Shown: positions 41,301 through 50,135, counted from the first letter of the stretch. The stretch is DNA of 64,000 bases from Vibrio bathopelagicus (GCF_014879975.1 NZ_CP062500.1:1922001-1986000), one strand, 5' to 3'. Program-made: numbers and translations. Notes: generated by a model from the letters alone, not told the origin.

Positions 41301-43192
41301 CGAATTTCCAAATAACCATTCGCGTTGTCTGTACTCCAGTTGGCTAAAATATTAGGGTCATCGAAGTCGGTAGTGACAGGCTGACCTATCGTGACAGTAA
41401 CATCTGGCGCATCAGCCACAGCGTCTACCGTAAACTGAACAGAAGATGTGGTTGTGGCCGTGTCCCCATTGGACTCTTCAATAGAAGTCGCTGAAACACT
41501 TAAACTAATATCACCACTGAAATTTTCAGGTGGGGTAAACTGTAACTCAGAGTGTTGCCATCCATTTACGTCAATTGAATTATCGTTGGAAGTCGCTGTA
41601 AATGATTGCTCCCCATCCGTTAATGTTGCGCCTTCTGGAATTGAGTCAACAACGATTGACTGCATGCTCTCTGAACCATCCAGATCAGTAAGAGCAGCAC
41701 TAATATCGATACTAATATCGTTGTCTTCAGTCGCTAGTTCTGTGACTTGTATGTTATCCAACACACCACCAACACTATCGTCCCCAGGCGCGTTGAATTC
41801 TAAACGAGGATTGTCAGACGACGCGGTTAGCTCGTAGTTATATGTATGCCACCCCACGCTGTCTTGACTGATCGTGTCGATTAACTCGCCTTCAAAGTAA
41901 ACTTGAATAGCTGAATTATCACCTTCGGCGTTCAAACGAGCCGAGTAATCAAAGCTAAGCTGGACGGTTTCGCCCTCTTGGATCTGCAAGTCTTGGTAAA
42001 TATTAGACTCATCACCAGGGTGCGCTTCCAACTCAATTACGTTACCTCGCTCACTATCCGTAATACCTGTGTAAACTTGTTCACCACGAATTTCGATATG
42101 GTCATTCGCGTTGTCTGTGCTCCACTCGGAAAGCAAATTAGGGTCATCAAAATCGGTGATTGTAGGATCGCCCACCGTCACAGTGACTTCAGGAGCATCA
42201 GCTTCAGCATCAATGACGAACTGGATAGAAGAGTGTGTCGTTGCGGTATCACTGTTGGATGTTTCGACAGAGGTAGCTGAAAGATCTAGCGACACTTCAC
42301 CGCTGAAATTTTCCACTGTAGTAAACTGTAAACCGTCATGTTGCCAATTGGTAATATCAGCTGACGATTCACTTGAACTCGAGGTAAAAGTGTTGGTTCC
42401 ATCGGTTAGCGTTGCGCCTTCCGGAATATCACTCACCACAATTGACTGCATCGCTTCAGAGCCATCCATATCAACCAATGCCGCACTGATATCAATAGAG
42501 ACGGCGTGATCTTCAGTGATTATTTCATCCACGACGACATTAAGTTCTGGTGCATCAGCCTCTGCTTCAACACTCACATCAAAACTTAATGTATCGGTAG
42601 TCGTATCTGAATGTTCCAATTCGTCGGAATAAATGGAATGTTCCGGCTCAACTTGCACACCAAATGATGTGGAATCTACTTTACTGTCGCTACTTGAATC
42701 ATTGTTTGAATTTTGTGAGGACGACGCTGACTTAGCACTGTCATTTGAGGCTGAGCTCTGTTGTGAGTTTTGTTGTTGACTCGAACTCGCAGATGGTGAT
42801 TGTTCAGCTGAATTTCCGCCTACATCTTGTGTCTCTTGAGCACTACTTGAAAGAGGAGATAGCCCATCATCGGCTTCCGGCTCGTCCTCAAGCACTTTAG
42901 ATTGAGCGCTACCTTGTTGTTCACTCGGTTGATCTTCTTCGACGGCTTGAACTTGAGATTCGCCTTCTTCTTGAGAAGCACCCTGCTCTTGCCCGCTTTC
43001 TTCTTGCTGTACTTCCTCTTCAGCCGATAAAGGTGCGACCGAATCAGTACCAGTTGCTACCGTGTTTGCGGCAGAGGATTGCTGATTATTTTGACTGTTC
43101 GCATTCGATGAAGCAGGAGATTTGTCATCAGTAACAACCTGTTCTACTGCATCATTTAGATTATTGTTATTAGTATTTCCACCAACTGGCAT
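35315..43192 (-). CDS. Giant cadherin/VCBS-type repeat adhesin, probable type I secretion substrate
   Basis: 2625 residues, strongly acidic. Residues 1-190 are low-complexity (Ser, Gln, Asn, Glu) with no hydrophobic Sec signal. Next come beta-sandwich repeats (IPEGATLTDG ... ENFSG motifs), including two near-identical blocks of about 260 residues carrying lectin-like jelly-roll segments (VGWHTYNYELTAS). A DUF4114-like domain follows near 1060-1210 (YGIEDLYNGGDRDYDDF). Then tandem cadherin-like repeats (DEDG...TPSENFSG, DVDGD Ca2+ motifs) continue to about 2400. The tail is short, acidic and has Cys residues; no GGxGxD RTX nonapeptides were found. A clean AAGGAG ribosome site precedes the start. 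Divergent from a type I secretion operon, so surface display through that system is inferred, for adhesion or biofilm. Confidence 0.85.
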   Translation of the reverse strand: MPVGGNTNNNNLNDAVEQVVTDDKSPASSNANSQNNQQSSAANTVATGTDSVAPLSAEEEVQQEESGQEQGASQEEGESQVQAVEEDQPSEQQGSAQSKVLEDEPEADDGLSPLSSSAQETQDVGGNSAEQSPSASSSQQQNSQQSSASNDSAKSASSSQNSNNDSSSDSKVDSTSFGVQVEPEHSIYSDELEHSDTTTDTLSFDVSVEAEADAPELNVVVDEIITEDHAVSIDISAALVDMDGSEAMQSIVVSDIPEGATLTDGTNTFTSSSSESSADITNWQHDGLQFTTVENFSGEVSLDLSATSVETSNSDTATTHSSIQFVIDAEADAPEVTVTVGDPTITDFDDPNLLSEWSTDNANDHIEIRGEQVYTGITDSERGNVIELEAHPGDESNIYQDLQIQEGETVQLSFDYSARLNAEGDNSAIQVYFEGELIDTISQDSVGWHTYNYELTASSDNPRLEFNAPGDDSVGGVLDNIQVTELATEDNDISIDISAALTDLDGSESMQSIVVDSIPEGATLTDGEQSFTATSNDNSIDVNGWQHSELQFTPPENFSGDISLSVSATSIEESNGDTATTTSSVQFTVDAVADAPDVTVTIGQPVTTDFDDPNILANWSTDNANGYLEIRGEQVYTGISDSDRGNVIELEAHPGDESNIYQNLTIQQGETVSLSFDYSARQNAEGDNSAIQVYFEGELIDTISHDSVGWHTYNYELTASTDNPRLEFNAPGDDSVGGVLDRIQVTEVATEDQDIAIDISAVLTDLDGSESMQSIIIDAIPEGATVTDGTNTFTASGDDDSVDVKDWAHGDLQFTPAENFNGDVDLEVSATSIEASNGDTSTTSSTVSFNVAAVNDGPVVENLAYQMDEDGTITLTDVQLIEAASDVDGDDLAVESVSYSGNDGTLVSDPASGTHVFTPSENFSGELNLDFSITDGIESSSASIEITVDAVADSANLQITEGDGTVIEDGGSIRDDANVVELNIDAELVDQDLSETLSVTLGGSPQGSVLRYDNDAVINDQSNGLTSFADTTVTVTFEGEGAGFQNSAGYYLVEEDGTISDVNLVYVNASQQGSGGDLIPGQSSFSFDLEAGQSFNLFVIPNGNSHNNFSTMQDGQYEFRENDGSPASMSSVDPQLIYIAQDGTETVVRSQNGDAVFHGGTSTNLNQDGQEHTRTTMDEEGELIYGIEDLYNGGDRDYDDFSFSIDLGEVNQGIYSGEIVVSDDTPIVIPSVVLDQTLALELPDGFSDSFDLEVAATTTEAANQDSATTLHTIHVDANEYAPDVESVEATTDEDVAITVTQDELLANASDVNGDDLIATNLTVVNGNASVIENEDGSYTITPDANVNGEIELSFDVSDGTHVVAGDLQLNVTPVNDGPTVSGTVSASTKEDNEITLSLEELLANADDVEGDELSVSDFQVENGSIMDNGDDTFTITPDENYAGVVSITYQVTDGVESVEGSLELEVEAVNDGPVAGVTSYEFDEDGVLELTPEMLLENSSDVEGDVTLESVTYSGDDGTLELNQDGSYLFTPNENFHGNLSLDVVISDNEGALANTTADITVVSVNDAVFATDDSSLPAAEPSIRLDAAPEHGTLEYLNDNNEWAELEVGVVYPADTELQYVPDVADVEASTMDIKVGSFDSDASTTVFDGVAQASDWGQVNGSTAVFAQDNVTITTEVTNGDLTAWNGAGTSVGAGIGDQGRHGLSDDDELIVTVEGEDVNQITFQLDGLGGWFDESNSNATEVIITAYDSDGNVIDSQGGYRESGEYQDTYAFTTDQPVHHFVLGTTGGGGTYVVQNMTVSRTLSEELQLVTIQGDGTEVNSEHSLDLNYDTASQAISVTDELINIDGLITTSPMQVLEDGQLVLSVDDLLANDTDADGDTLTITEVRIDESLGEVTLTESGEVIFTPAPNYFGEASFEYTVTDGNGSFDTANVFVDVIPQQDAPTIEGNLEYHVDEDGVITLTQDDLLANASDPDGDKLTAINIDLEGDASLRDNGDGSYTITPSPDYFGAINISYDVTDGEDIVQSGLQLTVDAVNDAPIAPTLEVTDSEDQVITIDPNFILSQISDVDSTEFTLESISVRSPAQASITQNQDGLYQVVVPEHYNGSVDVAYVVSDGELTTEGTINVNIIAVDDEPFQTGNAHLAVEEDGAVTFNSSDLIELFGDVDSALSVSRVITAEGEEAEGTVVENGNGTWTFTPTDDFAGTTGLQVVVTDGTTEASMDMNVYIRPVADGVVITTSFDGPLVFMEDTSGHFGIDIEQLDTSEVMTSVVMTGYPVGFVVGDGTHSVTITEPGQFVDIGNWNMDALVMTPPENYSGDFSVTVSVVSLDEVEDPADNEVTTELGSQHTSSSPFALGDENYALLLASDLLEQVEEADETTTVTDVSYSGDGGTLIDNNNDTWSFWGDPSYEGEIGVDFTTSDGQSHQVLLQSEQEDSGTGVGVQAVSVEQEQAQPQSATEPDYTVAPGGEVNIDIPEHISDNVAVDHLHVIGLPEEVVPTQGLSDGGDGYVISDTSQPFALSIEDSFVGDVEFDLVGMTAMDVEVEGASCTSVLQVDPSYEMQGSSADNASPMIGEESSCGSDWTKEDNTAIGVDVMDDNSSFDNNSPEPMQGDDLSALGE
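40620..42190 (-). repeat. Two ~786-bp direct repeats inside adhesin gene
   Basis: The segments about 41405-42190 and 40620-41404 encode two copies of a roughly 262-residue block. Identical stretches of about 40 bp, such as the one beginning CTGATCGTGTCGATTAACTC, recur 786 bp apart (near 41082 and 41868). Protein identity is high over the whole block. Confidence 0.8.
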
Positions 43193-43561
43193 ATTCCGCT
43201 CCTTGTCATTAACTTAAACATGCACAAACTACAATGCTACCTGTAGCATAGAATACAAAGCTCATATGACAAGCTTAGAAAAAGCAATAATATTTAAAAT
43301 CTGATCGCTCTCTTACTTGAAACATTTAAGTATTAAAATTAACAAGTTGCGTCCTATTATATGCAATAGGTTTTTATGCGTCTCAACCAAAACTAAAACA
43401 ACATAGATAAAGTTGAGGTTACGAAAGCCATTTAGGTAGATTCAGTTCTATACGGAGTATTAGGAAGTAACCCGTATTCTGATGAATTGACCAAGTGAGC
43501 GGAATTGCTCCGCTACTTGTGTACATAAAATACGTCAAGGCAAAAGCAAGGACATTGGCTT
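43193..43561. other. Divergent promoter region between adhesin and secretion operon
   Basis: 369 bp without a gene. The adhesin side has a strong AAGGAG ribosome site; the operon side has AAGGA 11 bases before ATG 43562. The middle is AT-rich and should hold both promoters. I see no clear operator palindrome or riboswitch. Confidence 0.6.
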
Positions 43562-44887
43562 ATGAGTGACTTAGATAAAATCATCGAGCGATCAATAAAC
43601 AAAGTGCACGATGATCAGACAGACAGAAACATCACCCCAAGTAAAGTCACCACACATACCGTCTTCATTGTGGCGGTGTTTCTTGGCTTTTGTGCCGTTG
43701 TTTGGTCATCACAGGCAACCATTGATATAACCGTTTCGACTCGTGGTGAGGTTTTATTAGAGTCAGACGTTGAAAAGGTACAGCACCTCGAGGGAGGAAT
43801 ACTCAACGAACTCTTCGTATCCCCGGGAGATCTGGTTTTCAAAGGTCAGAAGATTGCCTCTCTAACCTCTAAAGATCGTGTATCGGAACTCAACTCCACG
43901 CAATATGAGATTGCCGAACTCCAGATCGAGCAACAGAAATACTCCTCTCTTATCAATCAAACGACCCCCGATTTTTCACGATATGGTCAATACCCAAACT
44001 TAGTAAAAACTCAGACCCTATCTTGGGAAGAAGAGAATAATAAGAACCAATCGAACGATGATCTGTTTGTTCACGATATCAAACATAAACGAAGCTTGAT
44101 TCAGTCGATGAATAACCGCGTCCAGTCTTCCAACAAGCAGCTAAAACTCATCAGCAAGCAACTCTCCATTAAGAACCAGTTGTATAAAGAAGAAATGGCC
44201 TCTTATGTTGACGTTATAAATATGGAAATTCAGAAAATGAACATGGTTCGTGAGATAGAAAACCTTGATGAATCTATCTTGAATGAGCGTTTTCAGATGC
44301 AGCGCCTTGAAAAACAGCTCGGCGATCACCGCAAAGCCCGAAACTCAGAATATTATGAGAAGCTCACGGAAGTGAATAAAACGCTCAAAAACAAAGAGAC
44401 GCAACTCCCGACCATTACCGACAAAGTAGAAAGGTTGATCGTCTTCTCTCCTGTTGATGGAACAGTCGACAAAATCAACTTCAACTACTTATCTGCCGTG
44501 ATACCACCTGGCGACAGCATTGCTGATATCACCCCCCTAAATAATGAAATGCACGCAGAGGTTAAAATTCCAAGGAAAGACGTTGGTTTCATTGAAAAAG
44601 GGCAAGAAGTTAAGCTCAAATTCGACACCTATAACTTTGCGAAGTACGGCGTCATTTCAGGTCAAATAGCCTCAATTTCTAGAAGCTCTTACGAAGAACA
44701 AGAGCAAGAATATTACTTAGCAAAAGTTAAAATCGCTGAAAACTACTTACTGAGAAATAACGTGAAGTTCCATATTGCACCTTACATGGAGTTCACAGCT
44801 GATATCAAAACCGGGAACCGAAAAATTATTGATTATGCTCTCAAGCCAATCATGACAGCGCTCGACGAATCTTTTAATGAGAGGTAA
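43562..44887 (+). CDS. HlyD-family membrane fusion protein (type I secretion)
   Basis: 441 residues: a short cytosolic N-terminus, one membrane segment (about 33-51), then the adaptor pattern with half-lipoyl motif VEKVQHLEGGILNELFVSPGD, a long alpha-helical hairpin (about 110-290), the second half-lipoyl FSPVDGTVDKI and a beta-barrel domain. It would bridge the inner-membrane ABC pair to the TolC-like channel. First gene of the operon; the next gene starts six bases after its stop. Family assignment is firm. Confidence 0.92.
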   Translation: MSDLDKIIERSINKVHDDQTDRNITPSKVTTHTVFIVAVFLGFCAVVWSSQATIDITVSTRGEVLLESDVEKVQHLEGGILNELFVSPGDLVFKGQKIASLTSKDRVSELNSTQYEIAELQIEQQKYSSLINQTTPDFSRYGQYPNLVKTQTLSWEEENNKNQSNDDLFVHDIKHKRSLIQSMNNRVQSSNKQLKLISKQLSIKNQLYKEEMASYVDVINMEIQKMNMVREIENLDESILNERFQMQRLEKQLGDHRKARNSEYYEKLTEVNKTLKNKETQLPTITDKVERLIVFSPVDGTVDKINFNYLSAVIPPGDSIADITPLNNEMHAEVKIPRKDVGFIEKGQEVKLKFDTYNFAKYGVISGQIASISRSSYEEQEQEYYLAKVKIAENYLLRNNVKFHIAPYMEFTADIKTGNRKIIDYALKPIMTALDESFNER

Positions 44888-44893
44888 TGGGAT

Positions 44894-47113
44894 ATGAAAA
44901 ACAAATTACAGTACAACAGCAAAGTCAGTCATATCTTATTTATCTTGATCATAGGAATCATGTTACTGAATGGGGCTTACACTCTGCATAGTATTACTTC
45001 TGAAGATCAGCAGAGCCACACTCGTACTCTATTGGTGAGCAAATCCAATGAGATCCTAAATGACATCAATTTACTCAATGCAACATTAGGGACCTGTTCA
45101 AGCAACAACGAGACATGTTCTTCTGCGGCAATACAGCTTTTAGTCGAAGAGTTGAACTTAGAAATAGCTCGCTTTCAAAGTATTGTTTCACAAGAAAAAT
45201 CTCTGGCCTCACTGACGGGTACGCTTGGCTTCGATTTATTGCAGTTACACATCAAAGAGTACAAGCAAACACGGGATACAAATAAGCTGGCAACCTCAAT
45301 TAAAGAGGCTTCAAACACCAGTATTGCGATCATTAATAGCCTGTTGGCAAACTACAGCGATTCCAACACAAGAGAAGACACGCAAACGATCTACAAAGTG
45401 GTTGCTATCAACGCCTTACTGCTTTGTGTGTTTATGCTTTTTTATTTTAGAAACGCTCGGTTAATCAAGCATATAGAAGTAGAAAGACAGCGTGCTCACG
45501 CTACGTTCAAAACGATATCAAACAACCTTAAAACGATCGATCAAGAGAAGGTTAAAGAACGCATATCAAACATCACGACCACCAGCATCGAAAAGAACAT
45601 TTACGCAAAACTGCTGACGAGCTACGAACAATTAGAAGGTCAAAAGTCCCAAACAGATTTATACCAAAGGCTCTACAACCTTCTGGGCTACGAGATTCGA
45701 GGTATCACCAACACCATCCAAGGAGGGGTTAAACTATTGGTTAAAGACAGTGATGAAAACGGTGCTTTACTTGCTAAAGAAATTATCTCGGCAACGCGTA
45801 CGCTTGAAAACCTTGCGGACAACTTTAATCGAATCTCAAATATCGACTCATCAAACACTGAAAAAACCATCAATTTCTACAACTTAGTGAGTGAACTTAT
45901 TGTTTTGGGTGGCACAAAATCTAAGCAACACTCAAAGCACATTGAGTGCTTCGTTGAGAACACCATCCCTCAGCAAATGCATGGCAATCAAACCGGACTG
46001 TTTTGGATCTTACTGCTACAAATTTCAAATCGTATATCAGCCTCTCCATACTCAAATGTCTTACTTCATGTTGGGTGCTCAGGCTCTCAACAAGTCGACA
46101 AACTCACCATAACGTTCACCTTATATTTCTATGATGAAGATTATGAAACTGTCGATCATGTTGAAGGCCTTGATTGGGACAGCGCAAGTAACAAAGATAT
46201 TACCAATACGGAACTATCCAACAACCTGTTAAACGGTATTAAAAATTACCAAGCAATGCTACACACGATCGAAAGAGCGGAGAAGGTAGCGATTTCGTTT
46301 GATGTCCACACTTCACACTACACACCATTAAGTAATCGCCTAGCAGGCAAAACTATCCTGTTGTGCGGAACAGCAAACATCCACTTGGATATTTTGCAAA
46401 AAATATTGATAAGCGAAGGCGCTAAGGTTGTCATCGCTAATACCGCCAACGACATTTTTATGATGATGAAAGGTCTCAATGCAAATGACGGTATTTTCTT
46501 AACCGATCATATTAAGGGCATTACGCTCGATTCTTTCTGTAAAACACTAAAAGCACGTCTATCCGCAAGAAACATTAAGTTGATGATGTCGATGTCTAAC
46601 TCTGTCGATATTGACGACATCTACAATCACGTTGACTACATTTTTTATCATCCGTTTACACCAACAGATTTCATTGAGCACATCGTTAAAACACTTGAAA
46701 GTGTCGGCCAAGAAGAAGAGAAACTCGCGAGTTCATTTCTGATCGTTGAAGACGACCGAGTTCAGCAAATTATCCTTAATAAAATCCTTAGTGGGTTCGA
46801 CTTCCAGTGTCAGGGTGTTGATGATGGTGAAAAAGCAGTTTCTCTTATCAAAGAGCAAGATTTCGACATCATATTCATGGACTGCATCATGCCTAATATG
46901 GGGGGGATAGATGCGACACTACTCATCCGACAGTACGAAAAAGAGAATGGACTTCCGCCAACAACCATCATTGGTGCAACGGCCTTAAAGAGTAATAAAG
47001 AGCACAAACGCTGTATCGATGCAGGAATGGATTACGTCATCAGTAAGCCGTATAAAAATGAAGAAATTTACTCGGTGATTAAGAAGTACATGGCAATAAG
47101 GAAGGTTGGCTAA
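44894..47113 (+). CDS. Membrane hybrid histidine-kinase-like protein, probable pseudokinase with active receiver
   Basis: 739 residues. Membrane segments at about 11-31 and 166-186 frame a 130-residue periplasmic sensor with two Cys. The cytosolic dimerization helix reads LGYEIRGITNTIQGGV, aligning with the HEIRTPLNGI H-box of hybrid kinases but with Tyr266 in place of the phospho-acceptor His. The ATPase region lacks recognisable N, G1 and G2 boxes. A first receiver-like domain (about 480-600) lacks the phospho-acceptor Asp. The last domain (about 615-735) has LIVEDD, the acceptor Asp663 in IIFMDCIMPNMGG, and Lys in ISKPY, so it looks functional. No output domain. Its place inside a secretion operon, between adaptor and channel genes (TAATG overlap with the latter), suggests it controls the exporter or adhesin. 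Confidence 0.85.
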   Translation: MKNKLQYNSKVSHILFILIIGIMLLNGAYTLHSITSEDQQSHTRTLLVSKSNEILNDINLLNATLGTCSSNNETCSSAAIQLLVEELNLEIARFQSIVSQEKSLASLTGTLGFDLLQLHIKEYKQTRDTNKLATSIKEASNTSIAIINSLLANYSDSNTREDTQTIYKVVAINALLLCVFMLFYFRNARLIKHIEVERQRAHATFKTISNNLKTIDQEKVKERISNITTTSIEKNIYAKLLTSYEQLEGQKSQTDLYQRLYNLLGYEIRGITNTIQGGVKLLVKDSDENGALLAKEIISATRTLENLADNFNRISNIDSSNTEKTINFYNLVSELIVLGGTKSKQHSKHIECFVENTIPQQMHGNQTGLFWILLLQISNRISASPYSNVLLHVGCSGSQQVDKLTITFTLYFYDEDYETVDHVEGLDWDSASNKDITNTELSNNLLNGIKNYQAMLHTIERAEKVAISFDVHTSHYTPLSNRLAGKTILLCGTANIHLDILQKILISEGAKVVIANTANDIFMMMKGLNANDGIFLTDHIKGITLDSFCKTLKARLSARNIKLMMSMSNSVDIDDIYNHVDYIFYHPFTPTDFIEHIVKTLESVGQEEEKLASSFLIVEDDRVQQIILNKILSGFDFQCQGVDDGEKAVSLIKEQDFDIIFMDCIMPNMGGIDATLLIRQYEKENGLPPTTIIGATALKSNKEHKRCIDAGMDYVISKPYKNEEIYSVIKKYMAIRKVG

Positions 47114-48561
47114 TGAAGACACTTGAACGCCGTAGCTCCCCTGTTGTTCTATCGATATCTAACTCAGGATCAACATCGCCTTTAAGTTTGGCAATAAAGC
47201 GCGTCTTACTCCCTCTCGCCTGTGGTTTTGGCTCTTTCTACAGTGTCTCCGGGCATACAAGTGAACTGTCTGCGTTAATCAACCATACAATAGATAGTAA
47301 CTACCAGGTCATTAGCGCTCGATATGATGTCAATTCATCGCGCTACGACAAAGACATCAGCAGCGCTTTTTTCTACCCATCAATCAATGCCAGTGCTAAC
47401 ACAACGTGGAACGAGTCTGATGTTGACTCTACAACGCCATCAAATAACGAATACAACAGCAACGGGTATCGAATATCCATTACTCAAACTATTTTAGACC
47501 TATCACGACTCGACACGTACAAAGAGTCAGAGATCGACCTTAAAATCAGCCGCCTTCAACATGACAAAGTGGTCAACGACATTGTCTTTGAAGTTGTCGA
47601 TAACTACTTCTCATATCTAAAATATCACGCACAGAAAAAGGCAACAGACGCACAACTCAAATCCTCTCAGTCTCGGCTTAAACAGATAACTAGAAACCAT
47701 GAACTGGGTAATTTGCCAAAAACAGATGTGTACGAAACACAAGCTCAGAAAGGCACGACTAGTAAACAAATCACTGATATCCGTAAGAAAATAAGTCAGG
47801 CCCTGAATCAACTTCGTTCGACCACACAAACTCGTATTTCGCCGTCATACGATATGGCACTGACTAATCAATATAGTGAGATTGATGAATCAGAAAGAGC
47901 TGCACTCGAAAAAAAACTGATTAGCGGTAACTTTGAAATTGCGATTGCGCGCTCTAACTTAGATAAGTCGAAACGCACTCTCAGTAAATCAAAATCCGAG
48001 TTCTACCCCACATTATCTGCCAGTGCGAATTATGAATATTCAGACAGCAATCTCGACCATTCAATACAAGACACATCGACCTACGCGCTAACCTTAGATG
48101 TACCCATTTTCGAAGGCGGTTCGGACTACTACGAATACCGAAAGAGCAAAAACACAATCCAACAACTGTCATCTCGCTATGACCAATCGCTCAACGACAC
48201 TCGTGTGGAACTGGACGACACAATATTAAACATCAACGCCAATATTGAATCACTGGATATCTTAAAGTCCGTAATTCAGTCGAATTACTTAGTGTATACA
48301 GGCAATAAAAAGGCTTATCGGCTAGGAACAAAAACCCTAACAGACTTATTAAACTCTGAATCTGACCTCTATGATTCGATCCGAGATTACCATTCCAACC
48401 AATACGACTACATCATCAACACCACCAAGCTGTACTCTCTATTTGGTGCAATAGACCTCAAAGCAATTGAAGCAATTTCCAATAGCATGGTGCCGATAAA
48501 CGAAACCTTCGACATGGCCGCGCTAGAACAATTTGCCTCAGGAGAGATGCCGAATGAATAA
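47113..48561 (+). CDS. TolC-family outer-membrane channel
   Basis: 482 residues with an N-terminal signal-like hydrophobic stretch (about 28-46, LAIKRVLLPLACGFGSFYSVSG). The body has the TolC/LapE pattern of two homologous halves of long helices with SSFYPSINASANTTW-like and SEFYPTLSASANYEYSD strands and the closing RLGTKTLTDLLNSESDLYD motif. It would form the outer-membrane exit of the type I system encoded around it. Start overlaps the preceding stop by one base; its own stop overlaps the next gene by eight bases, so translation is coupled. Confidence 0.92.
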   Translation: MKTLERRSSPVVLSISNSGSTSPLSLAIKRVLLPLACGFGSFYSVSGHTSELSALINHTIDSNYQVISARYDVNSSRYDKDISSAFFYPSINASANTTWNESDVDSTTPSNNEYNSNGYRISITQTILDLSRLDTYKESEIDLKISRLQHDKVVNDIVFEVVDNYFSYLKYHAQKKATDAQLKSSQSRLKQITRNHELGNLPKTDVYETQAQKGTTSKQITDIRKKISQALNQLRSTTQTRISPSYDMALTNQYSEIDESERAALEKKLISGNFEIAIARSNLDKSKRTLSKSKSEFYPTLSASANYEYSDSNLDHSIQDTSTYALTLDVPIFEGGSDYYEYRKSKNTIQQLSSRYDQSLNDTRVELDDTILNINANIESLDILKSVIQSNYLVYTGNKKAYRLGTKTLTDLLNSESDLYDSIRDYHSNQYDYIINTTKLYSLFGAIDLKAIEAISNSMVPINETFDMAALEQFASGEMPNE

Positions 48562-50134
48562 GCTCAATTACCTCCCTAAACTCAGCATTACAGACAGTTG
48601 CTTTCTTGTTGCATCGAGTACGATGACCACGTTGCTAGGTTTGGTTCTGCCGTTCTCAATTTTGATCATATTTGACAGAATCATCCCTAATAACTCGAGC
48701 TCTTCGCTGTATTTTATTTTCGTTATTATCCTTGTTGCGATTGCTCTGGACTACAGAATCAAAAACATCGAAGAATCCATGGTCTCTCGCATTGGTAACC
48801 GATTTGAAAACACCGTCACCAATCAACTATTCCATGCTATTTGTCACTCCAAAGGTTCACAATTCAAACGATTGGAAACTGGTGAATACCTGGAGCGCTT
48901 AACCACGATCATGGGGCTTAAGTCTTTCTACAGTGGCGAATTGATTAGCGCATTTATTAATGCATTCACGTGTCTTATCACTTTAATCGTCATCGCGATT
49001 ATTAACCCACCAGCCGGCGCTATTTTGGCCCTAGCCTCTGCTTTTTTGTTGGCTGCATCGCTTCATTTATCGCGCAAAAAAATCGCACTAATGAAAATGA
49101 AATCAGACTCCGAAGGTGCAACCAATTCCAATATCATTAATATCATTTCGTTCCCACTCGACATCAAGAGTCGCTCTATGGAATTTCGCCTTGAGAACCT
49201 TATGGACGCGATGGTCAAAGAACGTGAATACCACACCAGTGAATTCGAAAAACAAGAGTCAAAATTCAACCTGACACTGACCCTTATCCAGCAACTGGCG
49301 ATTGTCCTTACCGTCGTCACCAGTGCAATTGCAGTGATAAACCTAGATATTAGCCAAGGTGTCATGGCCGCGATCATACTGCTGACCAACCGCTTCTTTG
49401 CACCTTATCAACAAACCATGAGAGCGATCAGTCAGTGGGAAGTAAACAAAAACTATATCGCTCGTCTAAATGAAATCTTAGAGTTAGAGTCAGAGCAAGA
49501 TGCCCATGCTGTAGATGAACCACCACCGAAAACACTCAATTATTCCGGCCGCAGTGACTACCAATTTTTATCCAATAAAATTTCAGTACTATCGGGGCAA
49601 TCAGGATCTGGTAAGTCATCAATTTTAAGAGCCTTTACTCACACGCAACATGACAATGAGTATCAAGTCTCAACCGACCAATTGTCGGCAGAACAATACT
49701 TAGCATCTAACACTGAAAACAATGTCATCTTAATAGACAAAAGCAGTACATTTGTTGACGGTACAATCATCGACAACATCACCTGTTTTCGCCCTCAACT
49801 ACACAAAGCCGCCTATTCTCTTTGCGAATCTCTTGGTATTAAAAGTGATATCGATGACCTTAAACTTGGCTTTTATACCGATATCACAACCACTGGCGTA
49901 AAACCGTTCTCTCGAAAGGTGAGCTTCGCTTTATTGATCGTCAGGGCACTATTAAGTAATAAGAAAATCCTATTAATTGATTATCTGGATCTGTCATACG
50001 ATGAAGCGTTTTGCTCCAACTTATTGTCATGCCTTCGCCCGAGAGTGAACTCTTATTTGTTTATTATCGCGAGCAATAAAATCAAACATGTCGACATGAA
50101 CCTTCAATATGTTAATGCCAATGAGGTCGCTTAA
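48554..50134 (+). CDS. ABC exporter subunit 1 with degenerate nucleotide-binding domain
   Basis: 526 residues from ATG 48554, chosen because GGAGAG lies eight bases upstream and it overlaps the channel stop. Transmembrane domain about 15-300, nucleotide-binding domain about 320-526. Walker A is intact (SGQSGSGKSSIL, near 345), but the LSGGQ signature is not recognisable (VKPFSRKVSFALLIVRALL stands there), Walker B reads LLIDYLD with Tyr in place of the catalytic Glu, and the switch His is missing (FIIASNK). It most likely binds but does not hydrolyse ATP and pairs with the next gene product as a heterodimer. Confidence 0.88.
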   Translation: MNKLNYLPKLSITDSCFLVASSTMTTLLGLVLPFSILIIFDRIIPNNSSSSLYFIFVIILVAIALDYRIKNIEESMVSRIGNRFENTVTNQLFHAICHSKGSQFKRLETGEYLERLTTIMGLKSFYSGELISAFINAFTCLITLIVIAIINPPAGAILALASAFLLAASLHLSRKKIALMKMKSDSEGATNSNIINIISFPLDIKSRSMEFRLENLMDAMVKEREYHTSEFEKQESKFNLTLTLIQQLAIVLTVVTSAIAVINLDISQGVMAAIILLTNRFFAPYQQTMRAISQWEVNKNYIARLNEILELESEQDAHAVDEPPPKTLNYSGRSDYQFLSNKISVLSGQSGSGKSSILRAFTHTQHDNEYQVSTDQLSAEQYLASNTENNVILIDKSSTFVDGTIIDNITCFRPQLHKAAYSLCESLGIKSDIDDLKLGFYTDITTTGVKPFSRKVSFALLIVRALLSNKKILLIDYLDLSYDEAFCSNLLSCLRPRVNSYLFIIASNKIKHVDMNLQYVNANEVA

Positions 50135-50135
50135 T

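Noticed and set aside
35315-43192. RTX toxin or adhesin label for the giant protein
   Set aside because: I found no GGxGxD nonapeptides; the aspartate-rich DVDGD motifs belong to cadherin-like repeats.
44894-47113. Functional hybrid histidine kinase
   Set aside because: The H-box His is Tyr and the ATP-binding boxes are not visible; called a kinase-like protein with a receiver instead.
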